A stretch of DNA of 6,394 bases, from NCBI GenBank assembly GCA_934645125.1, contig CAKUDT010000088.1, positions 1 through 6,394 on the forward strand. The letters are read 5' to 3'. How positions within the stretch are numbered: the stretch's first letter is position 1; every line of letters begins with the position of its first letter. Origin of the DNA: an uncultured Eggerthellaceae bacterium. GTDB taxonomy: Bacteria; Actinomycetota; Coriobacteriia; Coriobacteriales; Eggerthellaceae. The notes under the pieces are model-generated. The model was given only the letters and a program-made list of their open reading frames with translations, was not told where the DNA came from and ran no database searches. The position numbers and the translations under genes are program-made. This document shows, in pieces, positions 1 to 5,279 of the stretch.

Positions 1-1151
1 CCCGTGACCTGCGTGAATACCGACATCAGGAACGTGCCCAGAATGGCAGCGTACTTGCCGAAGATGTCGAAGAAGCCGTAATACTCGTTCGCGTGCTCTT
101 TGGGGATGAGTTTGCCGAATTCCGAGCGGGAAAGCGCCTGGATGCCGCCCTGGAACAGACCCACGGCGAACGCCAGAATCCAGAACTCAAGCGCGGAACG
201 CAGCAAGAACGCCGCGAACAGCGTGATGCACAGGTACGCAAAAACGGCGATGCAAAGCATCTTGCGCGTGCCGAACTTTCCTGCCAACTTGCCATATACA
301 ATGGCAGAAGGGAACGCTACGAACTGCGTCATGAGCAGGGCTAATACAAGTTGCGTAGCGTCAATGCCCAAGTCAGTTCCGTAGCTCGTGGACATCTTAA
401 TAATAGTATGTACGCCATCGATGTAGAAGAAGTACGCAATCACGAAAAGCAGCAGGCGCTTGTCCTTCGCAATGCTCTTGAGCGTGCCCATCAGGCCGCG
501 CATCACTTCGCCCAGCTTGATGCCGGTGCCACTGTCTTCCTTGTAATTGACCTGATGAACGTTACGAACCAGCGGCAAGCTGAACACGAACCACCAAACG
601 GCCGTGATCAGGAACGCGATTTTCATGCCGGTGGACATATCAATGCCGAAATTCGAGCCGAACAGCACAATTACCAAGCTGGCAATAAACGGCAGGCACG
701 AACCAATGTAGCCCCACGCGTAACCGTGCGAGGAAACCATATCCAGGCGATCGTCGCTTTTGGCGGCGTCAACCAGGAACGCGTCGTAGAAAACCATCGA
801 GCCGTTCAGCATGACCGCGGCAACCACGTACAGAATCAAAAACGGCAGCGCCTGGCTGGGGAATCCGAGAAGCGCACAGCAAATCACGCCGATGATAACC
901 GTGGCCATGAAGAATTTCTTCTTGTTGCCCTTGTAGTCGGCCATGCTTCCCAAAATGGGCATGAGCAGGGCCAAGATAAGCGATGCGATGGTTTCCGCGT
1001 AACCCCATGCCACGACCACGGAAGAACCGGGTTCGGCAATAGACTTGAAATAAACGGGAATCAGTGCGGAAGAGAGAAGGACGAAGGCGGAATTGCCCAC
1101 GTCGTAAAGGACCCAGCTTTTTTCCTGCTTGGTCATTTTTGTTTTTGCCAC
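1..1151 (-). CDS. MFS transporter, UMF1/ATG22-like family (partial, C-terminus beyond window)
   Basis: A polytopic inner-membrane transporter of the UMF1 branch of the major facilitator superfamily. Substrates of bacterial members are mostly unknown. The reading frame is open for 383 codons and runs off the left edge, so perhaps a few dozen C-terminal residues are missing. Family marks seen: an N-terminal SWVLYDVGNSAF (YDxxNSA-type signature, about residues 12-23), GSMADYKGNKKKF at the loop after the second membrane segment (68-80), SSHGYAWGYIGS (140-151), and SRSEFGKLIPKEHANEYYGFF (341-361), close to the LSRSxFxxLIP signature. Many long hydrophobic stretches alternate with short basic loops. 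The start is a GTG at 1151, chosen because AAAGGAG lies 5 nt upstream; the in-frame ATG at 1136 is about 20 nt from that site. It is transcribed divergently from the phospholipase-like gene. The family call is confident; the substrate cannot be read from the sequence. Confidence 0.93.
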   Translation of the reverse strand, partial: MAKTKMTKQEKSWVLYDVGNSAFVLLSSALIPVYFKSIAEPGSSVVVAWGYAETIASLILALLMPILGSMADYKGNKKKFFMATVIIGVICCALLGFPSQALPFLILYVVAAVMLNGSMVFYDAFLVDAAKSDDRLDMVSSHGYAWGYIGSCLPFIASLVIVLFGSNFGIDMSTGMKIAFLITAVWWFVFSLPLVRNVHQVNYKEDSGTGIKLGEVMRGLMGTLKSIAKDKRLLLFVIAYFFYIDGVHTIIKMSTSYGTDLGIDATQLVLALLMTQFVAFPSAIVYGKLAGKFGTRKMLCIAVFAYLCITLFAAFLLRSALEFWILAFAVGLFQGGIQALSRSEFGKLIPKEHANEYYGFFDIFGKYAAILGTFLMSVFTQVT

Positions 1152-1156
1152 AAGTG

Positions 1157-1163
1157 CTCCTTT
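1157..1163 (-). promoter_or_regulatory. Ribosome binding site of the MFS transporter
   Basis: On the minus strand the sequence reads AAAGGAG, 5 nt before GTG at 1151. This near-consensus Shine-Dalgarno decides the GTG start over the ATG 15 nt further in. Confidence 0.75.
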
Positions 1164-1172
1164 GCAAAGCGC

Positions 1173-1191
1173 TTCGGTTAAATTTACCGAA
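1173..1191. promoter_or_regulatory. Inverted repeat TTCGGT-N7-ACCGAA, possible operator
   Basis: Six-bp arms (1173-1178 and 1186-1191) flank an AT-rich core, TAAATTT. The site lies about 20 bp upstream of the MFS start, where a repressor could block transcription or the leader could fold. The half-site CGGTTAAA (1175-1182) recurs at 1203-1210, 28 bp away. No neighbouring regulator gene is visible, so the operator role is inferred from symmetry and position only. Confidence 0.35.
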
Positions 1192-1320
1192 TGGAATCAA
1201 AACGGTTAAAAAGCGTAAACTAGGTGTTTAGGCGTACTTGCTCATTGTATAGTTATGCTCAACAAAGAAAAAGGACGACTCCGTTTTTTGTCACTTCGAT
1301 TTTGCACTGTCTTTACGCGT

Positions 1321-1361
1321 CTTTTGCACGGCAAAAGCGCCAAAGGCATAACATACGCGTC
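1321..1361 (+). promoter_or_regulatory. Putative promoter of the PLC-like gene with embedded inverted repeat
   Basis: TTGCAC (1324-1329) and CATAAC (1347-1352) are 17 bp apart and would give a leader of about 40 nt before the ATG at 1400. The match is partial (3/6 and 4/6). A perfect 7-bp inverted repeat, CTTTTGC-ACG-GCAAAAG (1321-1337), covers the -35 element. TACGCGTC occurs at 1314-1321 and again at 1354-1361, bracketing the promoter at a 40-bp spacing. A second, isolated -10-like TATAGT lies at 1248-1253, and on the opposite strand TACAAT (1249-1244) could serve the MFS gene. Neither has a good -35 partner. Confidence 0.4.
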
Positions 1362-1399
1362 GAAGGAATAAAGGCGAAACGGAGTGAAGGGAGAAGATT

Positions 1400-2350
1400 A
1401 TGCCCGCCATTATCACTCATGATCTTTTTGGAGAAACCGTCTATGAAGGCGATGCGTATTTTATTGGAATCGATCCCGAGCAGCGCTTCGCTTTTCTTTT
1501 GGGAAATCAAGGTCCTGACCCGCTGTTTTACGCGCGCGCGAACCCGAGCATTTCGGACTTTTCGGCGCTGGGAAGCGCTATGCACAGTCAGGATACCGAC
1601 AAGATTTTGATGGCATTTCATGATGCGCTGGATACGCTTACCCCTGATGAACGGCCTATTGGACGCGCATATCTTCTGGGCTTCTTGTGCCACTATCTGC
1701 TTGATTCAACGGTGCATCCGCTGGTGTACGCGAACCAGTACGCCTTGTGTGATGCGGGCGTGGAAGGCTTAACGCGCAAGAACGGCAACGAGATTCACGC
1801 TGTTATTGAGAGCGAATTCGACGAAGTGACGCTGTTCAAGCGTACAGGCAAGACGGTCGCCACGTTCAAGCCGTACAAGGAAATTCTGCAGGCAAGCGAC
1901 GAAACGCTCACGATTATTGGCAAGCTGTACTCGTACATGGCGGTTATGGTGTTCCAGCGTAGCATGCAAATTGATGTTTTCCGCAAGTCGGTTAAGGCGT
2001 TTCGCCTGGTGCAGAACATTTTTTACTCGCGTACCGGCATGAAACGCTCGCTTCTTGCGCGCGTGGAGGAGCTGGCGCGCCCGTATTCGTTCTATCGTTC
2101 TATGTCGCATCGTGCGATTGAGGCCACCGAGTGTGAATTCGACAACCACGAAGGCAACGTGTGGGTGAATCCCTTTACGAAGCAGGAATCAACGGCAAGC
2201 TTGGATCAGCTTATTGACCAGGCGAAATCACGCGTGGGTGCGGCGTTTGCGCTGTTTGATGCTGATGAGTTCCCGCCCGAAGCGGCGCACGTTATTACGG
2301 GCGGTTTGAACTTTTCGGGCAACCATTTGCCGGGCGAGACGGTTGAGTAG
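1400..2350 (+). CDS. Zinc-dependent phospholipase C family protein
   Basis: A 316-residue protein resembling the zinc-dependent phospholipase C / S1-P1 nuclease-like family, whose secreted members hydrolyse phospholipids with a tri-zinc site. Visible marks: MPAIITHDLFGE at the N-terminus (His7), LLGNQGPDPLFY (Gly-Pro-Asp at 38-40), His74, and the HxxxDxxxH pattern in FLCHYLLDSTVHP (His98, Asp102, His106), followed by EIHAVIESEFDE (His133, Glu137). These are the expected zinc ligands. There is no signal peptide or lipobox, so the protein is probably cytoplasmic and its real substrate is uncertain. The ATG at 1400 has AGGGAG 6 nt upstream. It is the first gene of a possible two-gene unit with the LarE-like gene, which begins at or just after its stop. 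The fold-family call is good; enzymatic activity is inferred. Confidence 0.85.
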   Translation: MPAIITHDLFGETVYEGDAYFIGIDPEQRFAFLLGNQGPDPLFYARANPSISDFSALGSAMHSQDTDKILMAFHDALDTLTPDERPIGRAYLLGFLCHYLLDSTVHPLVYANQYALCDAGVEGLTRKNGNEIHAVIESEFDEVTLFKRTGKTVATFKPYKEILQASDETLTIIGKLYSYMAVMVFQRSMQIDVFRKSVKAFRLVQNIFYSRTGMKRSLLARVEELARPYSFYRSMSHRAIEATECEFDNHEGNVWVNPFTKQESTASLDQLIDQAKSRVGAAFALFDADEFPPEAAHVITGGLNFSGNHLPGETVE

Positions 2351-3038
2351 CGCGAACGGCGAGGTCGCGGGCGTGGGCTCTGCGGGCACGGGCGGCCTCG
2401 CGGGCACGGCCGCGGGTGCTGCTGCGGGCGCCGGTGCCGATGCGTTTCCCGTGGGTGTGGAGTCGCTGGAGGCGTTCTTTGCGCGCGTGCCGCGATTCGC
2501 GCTGGCGTTTTCCGGCGGTGCCGATTCCGCATGTCTTTTGGGCGCTGCGGCAAAAGCGGGTTGCCAGGCGAAATCGTACCTGGTCAAAACGGCTTTTCAG
2601 CCCAATGCCGATGTAACGGATGCGCAGCGTGTTGCCGCCGAGTGGGGTGTGCCGCTCGAGGTCATCTATGCCGATGTGCTGTCCCAGCCGGCTATTGCTG
2701 CGAACCCGCCCGACCGCTGTCATCATTGCAAGACATTCATTTTTGGAACCATCAAAGAGCACGCGCAGGCCGACGGCTATCCCGTTCTATGCGATGGAAC
2801 GAATGCAACCGACAATCCGGCGCGGCGTCCTGGCTTTCGTGCGCTCGCGGAGCTGGGCGTGATTTCGCCGCTACGTCGTGCGGGGCTCACGAAAGACGAA
2901 GTGCGCGCGCTGGGTAGAAGCGTGGGTGTGAGCTTGGCTGACAAGCCGAGCTTTTCATGCTACGCCGTGCATGCCCCCGCAGGTCAGCATCTTACCGAGG
3001 ACGTGTTGTACCAGGTGGCAGTGTCGTTCGGTGCGTAG
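2343..3038 (+). CDS. larE: LarE-like PP-loop ATP-dependent sulfur transferase, short at the C-terminus
   Basis: LarE proteins AMPylate the pyridinium-3,5-dicarboxylate mononucleotide and insert sulfur while making the nickel-pincer cofactor of lactate racemase-type enzymes. Seen here: the PP-loop FSGGADS (56-62), NPPDRCHHCK with Cys126 and Cys129, DGTN (151-154), RPG (162-164), SPLRRAGLTKDEVRALGR (175-192) and KPSFSCYA with Cys206 at the place of the sulfur-donating cysteine. Three cysteines suggest the 4Fe-4S-binding type. Homology starts only near residue 39. The first 36 residues are almost pure Ala/Gly and read through a G+C-rich spacer. The listed start is TTG, overlapping the upstream stop by 8 nt. 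GTG at 2373 (GAGG 8 nt upstream) or GTG at 2451/2457 may be the true start. The protein stops about 25 residues after Cys206, whereas LarE usually continues for some 70 or more. No larA, larB or larC is nearby, so the role may differ. Confidence 0.8.
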   Translation: MSSANGEVAGVGSAGTGGLAGTAAGAAAGAGADAFPVGVESLEAFFARVPRFALAFSGGADSACLLGAAAKAGCQAKSYLVKTAFQPNADVTDAQRVAAEWGVPLEVIYADVLSQPAIAANPPDRCHHCKTFIFGTIKEHAQADGYPVLCDGTNATDNPARRPGFRALAELGVISPLRRAGLTKDEVRALGRSVGVSLADKPSFSCYAVHAPAGQHLTEDVLYQVAVSFGA

Positions 3039-3061
3039 GGGTGGCTGCTCGTGTAATCGAA

Positions 3062-3094
3062 AAGCGGCTCCCTTCGCAATGAAGAAAGCCGCTT
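3062..3094. terminator. Hairpin, possible bidirectional terminator
   Basis: AAGCGGCT (3062-3069) and AGCCGCTT (3087-3094) form a perfect 8-bp stem around a 17-nt loop, 24 bp after the LarE-like stop. Read on the minus strand the stem runs into TTTTCGATT, so it may also end the 75-residue minus-strand gene, whose stop lies 84 nt before it. On the plus strand no compact T-run follows, only the AT-rich AATATTTATT some 7 nt later, so termination there may be weak. Confidence 0.5.
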
Positions 3095-3177
3095 GTGCTG
3101 GAATATTTATTGAAGGCGGGGCGCATGGAGGTCTTCGAGTCCTTTCCTCATGTGTTGCTCATTAGCCCTCTTGACCC

Positions 3178-3405
3178 CTAAATCTCAGTAAACTCGTAGG
3201 AATAGCCGATAGCGCCATTGTCGAACAGGTACACAATTTGTCCCGTTGGCGTGATCTCTTTCGAGAATTTCGGGAAGTCCACGCTGTGCTTCGCGCGGAT
3301 GTAGTCCTCGGGGCTTTCGATTTCAACCTCTTCAAAATGAGCCATTGCCTCGTTCGGTCCGCCGCAAGCGTTCCAGCTTTTGATGGCAATCTCGTATTCC
3401 TTCAT
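3178..3405 (-). CDS. Small hypothetical protein, 75 residues
   Basis: I do not recognise this family. The product is a small, acidic, soluble-looking protein with a single cysteine (Cys14), no membrane segment and no signal peptide. The second half (QIVYLFDNGAIGYSYEFTEI) looks like beta-strand alternation, and the middle holds an acidic segment, EEVEIESPEDY. A real gene is supported by an excellent Shine-Dalgarno, GGGAGG (3416-3411), 5 nt before the ATG, and by a hairpin 84 nt past the stop that could terminate it. TAAAAT (3426-3421 on the minus strand) is a 5/6 match to a -10 element but has no clear -35. It stands alone on its strand between the LarE-like gene and the reductase, so context gives no function. 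Confidence 0.65.
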   Translation of the reverse strand: MKEYEIAIKSWNACGGPNEAMAHFEEVEIESPEDYIRAKHSVDFPKFSKEITPTGQIVYLFDNGAIGYSYEFTEI

Positions 3406-3653
3406 GGTGCCCTCCCTTTCATTTTATGCTCGTCACCAGGCGGTTTGAGTCGCGGCTGTTTCTGTTGCTGTCGCCTGACTTGTTGCTGCGCTGGTATTCT
3501 TTTGCGTTTCCTGAGATTCTACCTTATCGTGCGGGTTCTTTGCATGCACGAACTTGGGGCGATTTTGTAACCGCCTTCGCTTCGGTGCGTGCGACCATCG
3601 CTGCGGTTGAAAAGCGATTGATGCGTGTAGCAAAGCCGTAAAAGAAAAAATTC
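3406..3653. other. Left half of the spacer upstream of the reductase; no convincing gene
   Basis: This stretch carries the ribosome binding site and probable promoter of the minus-strand 75-residue gene at its left end. A 71-codon plus-strand frame (3426-3641) has codons not unlike the neighbours and a leucine-rich start (RLFLLLSPDLLLRWY), but no Shine-Dalgarno and no recognisable motif. It could be a decayed gene fragment. It ends just before an A-rich run and the reductase promoter. I see no RNA gene or mobile element here. Confidence 0.4.
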
Positions 3654-3684
3654 TTGACGTAAAGTCAACGTAAGGTGGTTCAAT
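3654..3684 (+). promoter_or_regulatory. MerR-type extended-spacer promoter candidate for the reductase
   Basis: TTGACG (3654-3659) and TTCAAT (3679-3684) are separated by 19 bp. MerR-family activators work on such over-long spacers by twisting the DNA. The spacer contains TAAAGT-CA-ACGTAA, an imperfect dyad like those bound by MerR-type regulators of reductase genes. It can also be read as a direct repeat, ACGTAAAGT / ACGTAAGGT, offset by 11 bp, one helical turn. No MerR gene lies in the window. Transcription from here would give a leader of about 220 nt. Confidence 0.45.
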
Positions 3685-3779
3685 AGATGTAGGCATTTTT
3701 GCGAGAGAACTGCGGGTCGGCGCGCGGCGTATTATGGGTTGGTTACGAATCGAGGGTCTGCGCGCGTATTGCGGATCGG

Positions 3780-3828
3780 CTACGATTTGCGGGGCTGCTA
3801 CAAGTCGCGAGCCGGTCACAAATCGTAG
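3780..3828. other. Long hairpin in the reductase leader
   Basis: CTACGATTTG (3780-3789) and CAAATCGTAG (3819-3828) are perfectly complementary over 10 bp. Within the loop GGCT (3793-3796) and AGCC (3810-3813) can extend the structure. No T-run follows, so it is not a standard terminator. It may be an RNA structure in the leader or a DNA cruciform. Confidence 0.45.
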
Positions 3829-3830
3829 GG

Positions 3831-3860
3831 GCCGCGCGTATTGCAGGGTAGCCACGCGGC
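3831..3860. other. Second hairpin in the reductase leader
   Basis: GCCGCG (3831-3836) pairs with CGCGGC (3855-3860) around an 18-nt loop, 2 nt after the preceding hairpin and about 50 nt before the reductase start. The role is unknown. Confidence 0.35.
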
Positions 3861-3912
3861 TGGCGTCGCGAACTGGTGTTTGCGGGTAGGCAGATAGAAG
3901 AGAGGGCCTTTC

Positions 3913-5049
3913 ATGCTTTATAAGAAATTCCAAAATGAGAAACTGTCTGTTTTTGCGATGGGTTGCATGCGTTTGCCCATTGTCGATGGCGACGACACGA
4001 ATATAAACGAGCAGGCTGCGGCAGAGATGATTGCTTACGCGATTGAGCACGGCGTGACGTACTTCGACGCGGCATGGGGCTACCATGGCGGTAACTCCGA
4101 GCGCATGGTGGGCAAGATTTTGGCGCAATATCCGCGCGAGTCGTTCAACTTGGCAAGCAAATTCCCCGGCTACGATCTGGCGAACATGGGCAAAACGGAA
4201 GAGATTTTCGAGGAGCAGCTGCGCAAATGCGGCGTAGACTACTTCGACTTTTACCTGGTGCACAATGTGTGCGAGATGAATATCGAGCAATATCTGGATG
4301 ACGCACAGTATGGCACGCTGAGCTACCTGATTGAGCAAAAGAAGCGCGGACGCATTCGCCACCTGGGCTTTTCCGCGCATGGAACGGCAGAAACCATTCG
4401 CCGCTTCCTTCAGGCGTACGGCGAGCATATGGAGTTTTGCCAGCTGCAGCTGAATTACCTTGATTACACATTCCAGGACACGAAGGGCAAAATGGCGGTC
4501 GCGCAGGAGTGGGGTCTGCCCATTTGGGTTATGGAGCCGTTGCGCGGCGGTAGCCTGTGCAAGCTGTCGGCGGAAGAAGAAGCGAAGCTGCGTGCGCTGC
4601 ATGCCGATTGGTCGGCGGTGGAGTGGGCGCTGCGTTGGCTGCAAGCGCAACCCGAGGTGACGTGCGTGCTGTGCGGATCGTCCACGCTGGAGCAGATTTC
4701 GCAGAACATTGAGCTGCTGAGCGAGGAAAAATCGTTGAGCGACCAGGACTTTTTCGCGTTGCAAGAGATTGTTGACGCGCGCGTTAAGGAAAACGTCCAG
4801 CCGTGCACGAAGTGTCGCTACTGCGTTTCGCATTGTCCGATTGGTATTGATATTCCGTGGATGCTGGAGCTTTACAACGAGCACAAGCTGAGCGGCGGCG
4901 GCTTCATTGCCGCCATGGCGCTTGCAGCGGTGGAAGAGGGGAAGAAGCCGGCGGACTGCATTGCGTGCGGTTCGTGTGCGGCGGTTTGCCCTCAGCAGAT
5001 TGACATTCCGGGCGTTTTGGCGGACTTCACGAAGCTGCTGGCGGAGTAG
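3913..5049 (+). CDS. Aldo/keto reductase with C-terminal double 4Fe-4S ferredoxin-like domain
   Basis: A 378-residue cytoplasmic oxidoreductase of the COG1453 type. An NADPH-binding TIM-barrel aldo/keto reductase (about 1-275) is fused to a short iron-sulfur domain (about 290-378). The full catalytic tetrad is visible: Asp52 and Tyr57 in FDAAWGYHGGNSE, Lys83 in LASKFPGY, and His117 in FYLVHN. VMEPLRGGSL (207-216) and LCGSSTLEQISQN (253-265) match the cofactor-binding end of the barrel. Two CxxCxxCxxxCP motifs follow, at Cys298/301/304/308 and Cys349/352/355/359, enough for two 4Fe-4S clusters. Length is normal and nothing is broken. The ATG has GAGGG 6 nt upstream. The gene stands alone, with its own likely MerR-style promoter and a long structured leader. 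The substrate is unknown; the clusters suggest electron exchange with ferredoxin or another redox partner in an anaerobe. Its last 16 bases (5034-5049), including the stop codon, recur at 6103-6118. Confidence 0.95.
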   Translation: MLYKKFQNEKLSVFAMGCMRLPIVDGDDTNINEQAAAEMIAYAIEHGVTYFDAAWGYHGGNSERMVGKILAQYPRESFNLASKFPGYDLANMGKTEEIFEEQLRKCGVDYFDFYLVHNVCEMNIEQYLDDAQYGTLSYLIEQKKRGRIRHLGFSAHGTAETIRRFLQAYGEHMEFCQLQLNYLDYTFQDTKGKMAVAQEWGLPIWVMEPLRGGSLCKLSAEEEAKLRALHADWSAVEWALRWLQAQPEVTCVLCGSSTLEQISQNIELLSEEKSLSDQDFFALQEIVDARVKENVQPCTKCRYCVSHCPIGIDIPWMLELYNEHKLSGGGFIAAMALAAVEEGKKPADCIACGSCAAVCPQQIDIPGVLADFTKLLAE

Positions 5050-5058
5050 CGCGACGGG
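5034..5058 (+). repeat. Direct repeat copy 1 (3' end of the reductase gene plus 9 bp)
   Basis: These 25 bp are identical to 6103-6127, and with one mismatch the match extends to 28 bp. The copy starts with the reductase codons for Leu-Leu-Ala-Glu-stop and runs into the spacer. A further 14-bp identity, TGGAGTGCCTGGTG, lies at 5176-5189 and 6167-6180. The pair brackets the toxin-antitoxin operon. Confidence 0.8.
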
Positions 5059-5217
5059 CCTGCGCGGCGGGTGTGCGCTGCGAATCGGCAGGTGGGGTGT
5101 GCGCCGGGCGGGTGTCCGGGGCGCGGCGGCGTGTGCGCCGGGCGTGTGGCGCTGCGGATCGGTGGACGCCCGGAGTGGAGTGCCTGGTGAATGAGCTGCC
5201 GCCTCTTCGTATGCCTC
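5059..5217. repeat. G+C-rich spacer with internal short repeats
   Basis: No gene is visible. GTGTGCGCCGGGCG occurs at 5097-5110 and 5131-5144. GCGCTGCG(A/G)ATCGG occurs at 5075-5088 and 5149-5162, about 74 bp apart. The plus strand is rich in GTG and GCG. Composition and motifs resemble the spacer after the toxin gene, suggesting a shared degenerate minisatellite-like origin. Confidence 0.5.
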
Positions 5218-5246
5218 TTGACCAGGCGCCTTCGCGGTAGTATCCT
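5218..5246 (+). promoter_or_regulatory. Promoter of the toxin-antitoxin operon
   Basis: TTGACC (5218-5223) and TATCCT (5241-5246) are exactly 17 bp apart, placing the transcript start near 5253 and giving a leader of about 27 nt. The -35 matches 5/6 and the -10 matches 4/6. The -10 overlaps the palindromic operator. Confidence 0.65.
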
Positions 5247-5271
5247 ATCTGTAAGACATCTTACAGATAGG
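5244..5271. promoter_or_regulatory. Perfect palindromic operator of the toxin-antitoxin operon
   Basis: The arms CCTATCTGTAAGA (5244-5256) and TCTTACAGATAGG (5259-5271) are perfectly complementary with 2 nt between them. The site covers half of the -10 element and the transcript start and ends inside the antitoxin's Shine-Dalgarno region (AGGGG at 5269-5273). This is the classic place for autorepression by a ribbon-helix-helix antitoxin, alone or with its toxin. Confidence 0.8.
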
Positions 5272-5279
5272 GGAAGGCC

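Larger units (their letters stand above)
3721..3868. repeat. Degenerate 37-bp tandem repeats, about four units
   Basis: Units at about 3721-3757, 3758-3794, 3795-3831 and 3832-3868 share a frame of 37 bp. Common blocks are GCGCGTATTGC (unit 2, and unit 4 offset by 2), GGCGTATTATGG (unit 1) and GG(T/C)TACGA (units 1 and 2). Units 1 and 2 match at 23 of 37 positions. Unit 3 is the most diverged and partly contains the inverted form of unit 2. It looks like an old, decaying non-coding repeat. Confidence 0.45.

Noticed and set aside
351..1181. A 276-codon plus-strand open frame
   Set aside because: It is antisense to the MFS transporter, rich in His, Asn, Gln and Arg, and shows no motif; the minus strand gives a clear UMF1 protein.
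3120..3150. GGTCTTCGAGTCC, resembling a tRNA T-arm
   Set aside because: No acceptor stem, anticodon arm or CCA-proximal pairing could be found around it.
3721..3868. 37-bp spaced repeats as a CRISPR array
   Set aside because: The units are contiguous and strongly diverged, with no constant repeats separated by unique spacers, and no cas gene is present.
3433..4884. A 483-codon open frame on the minus strand
   Set aside because: It lies opposite the reductase gene, whose motifs and catalytic residues are complete. The minus-strand translation is Arg/His/Gln/Leu-rich without any recognisable domain, so it is an antisense shadow.
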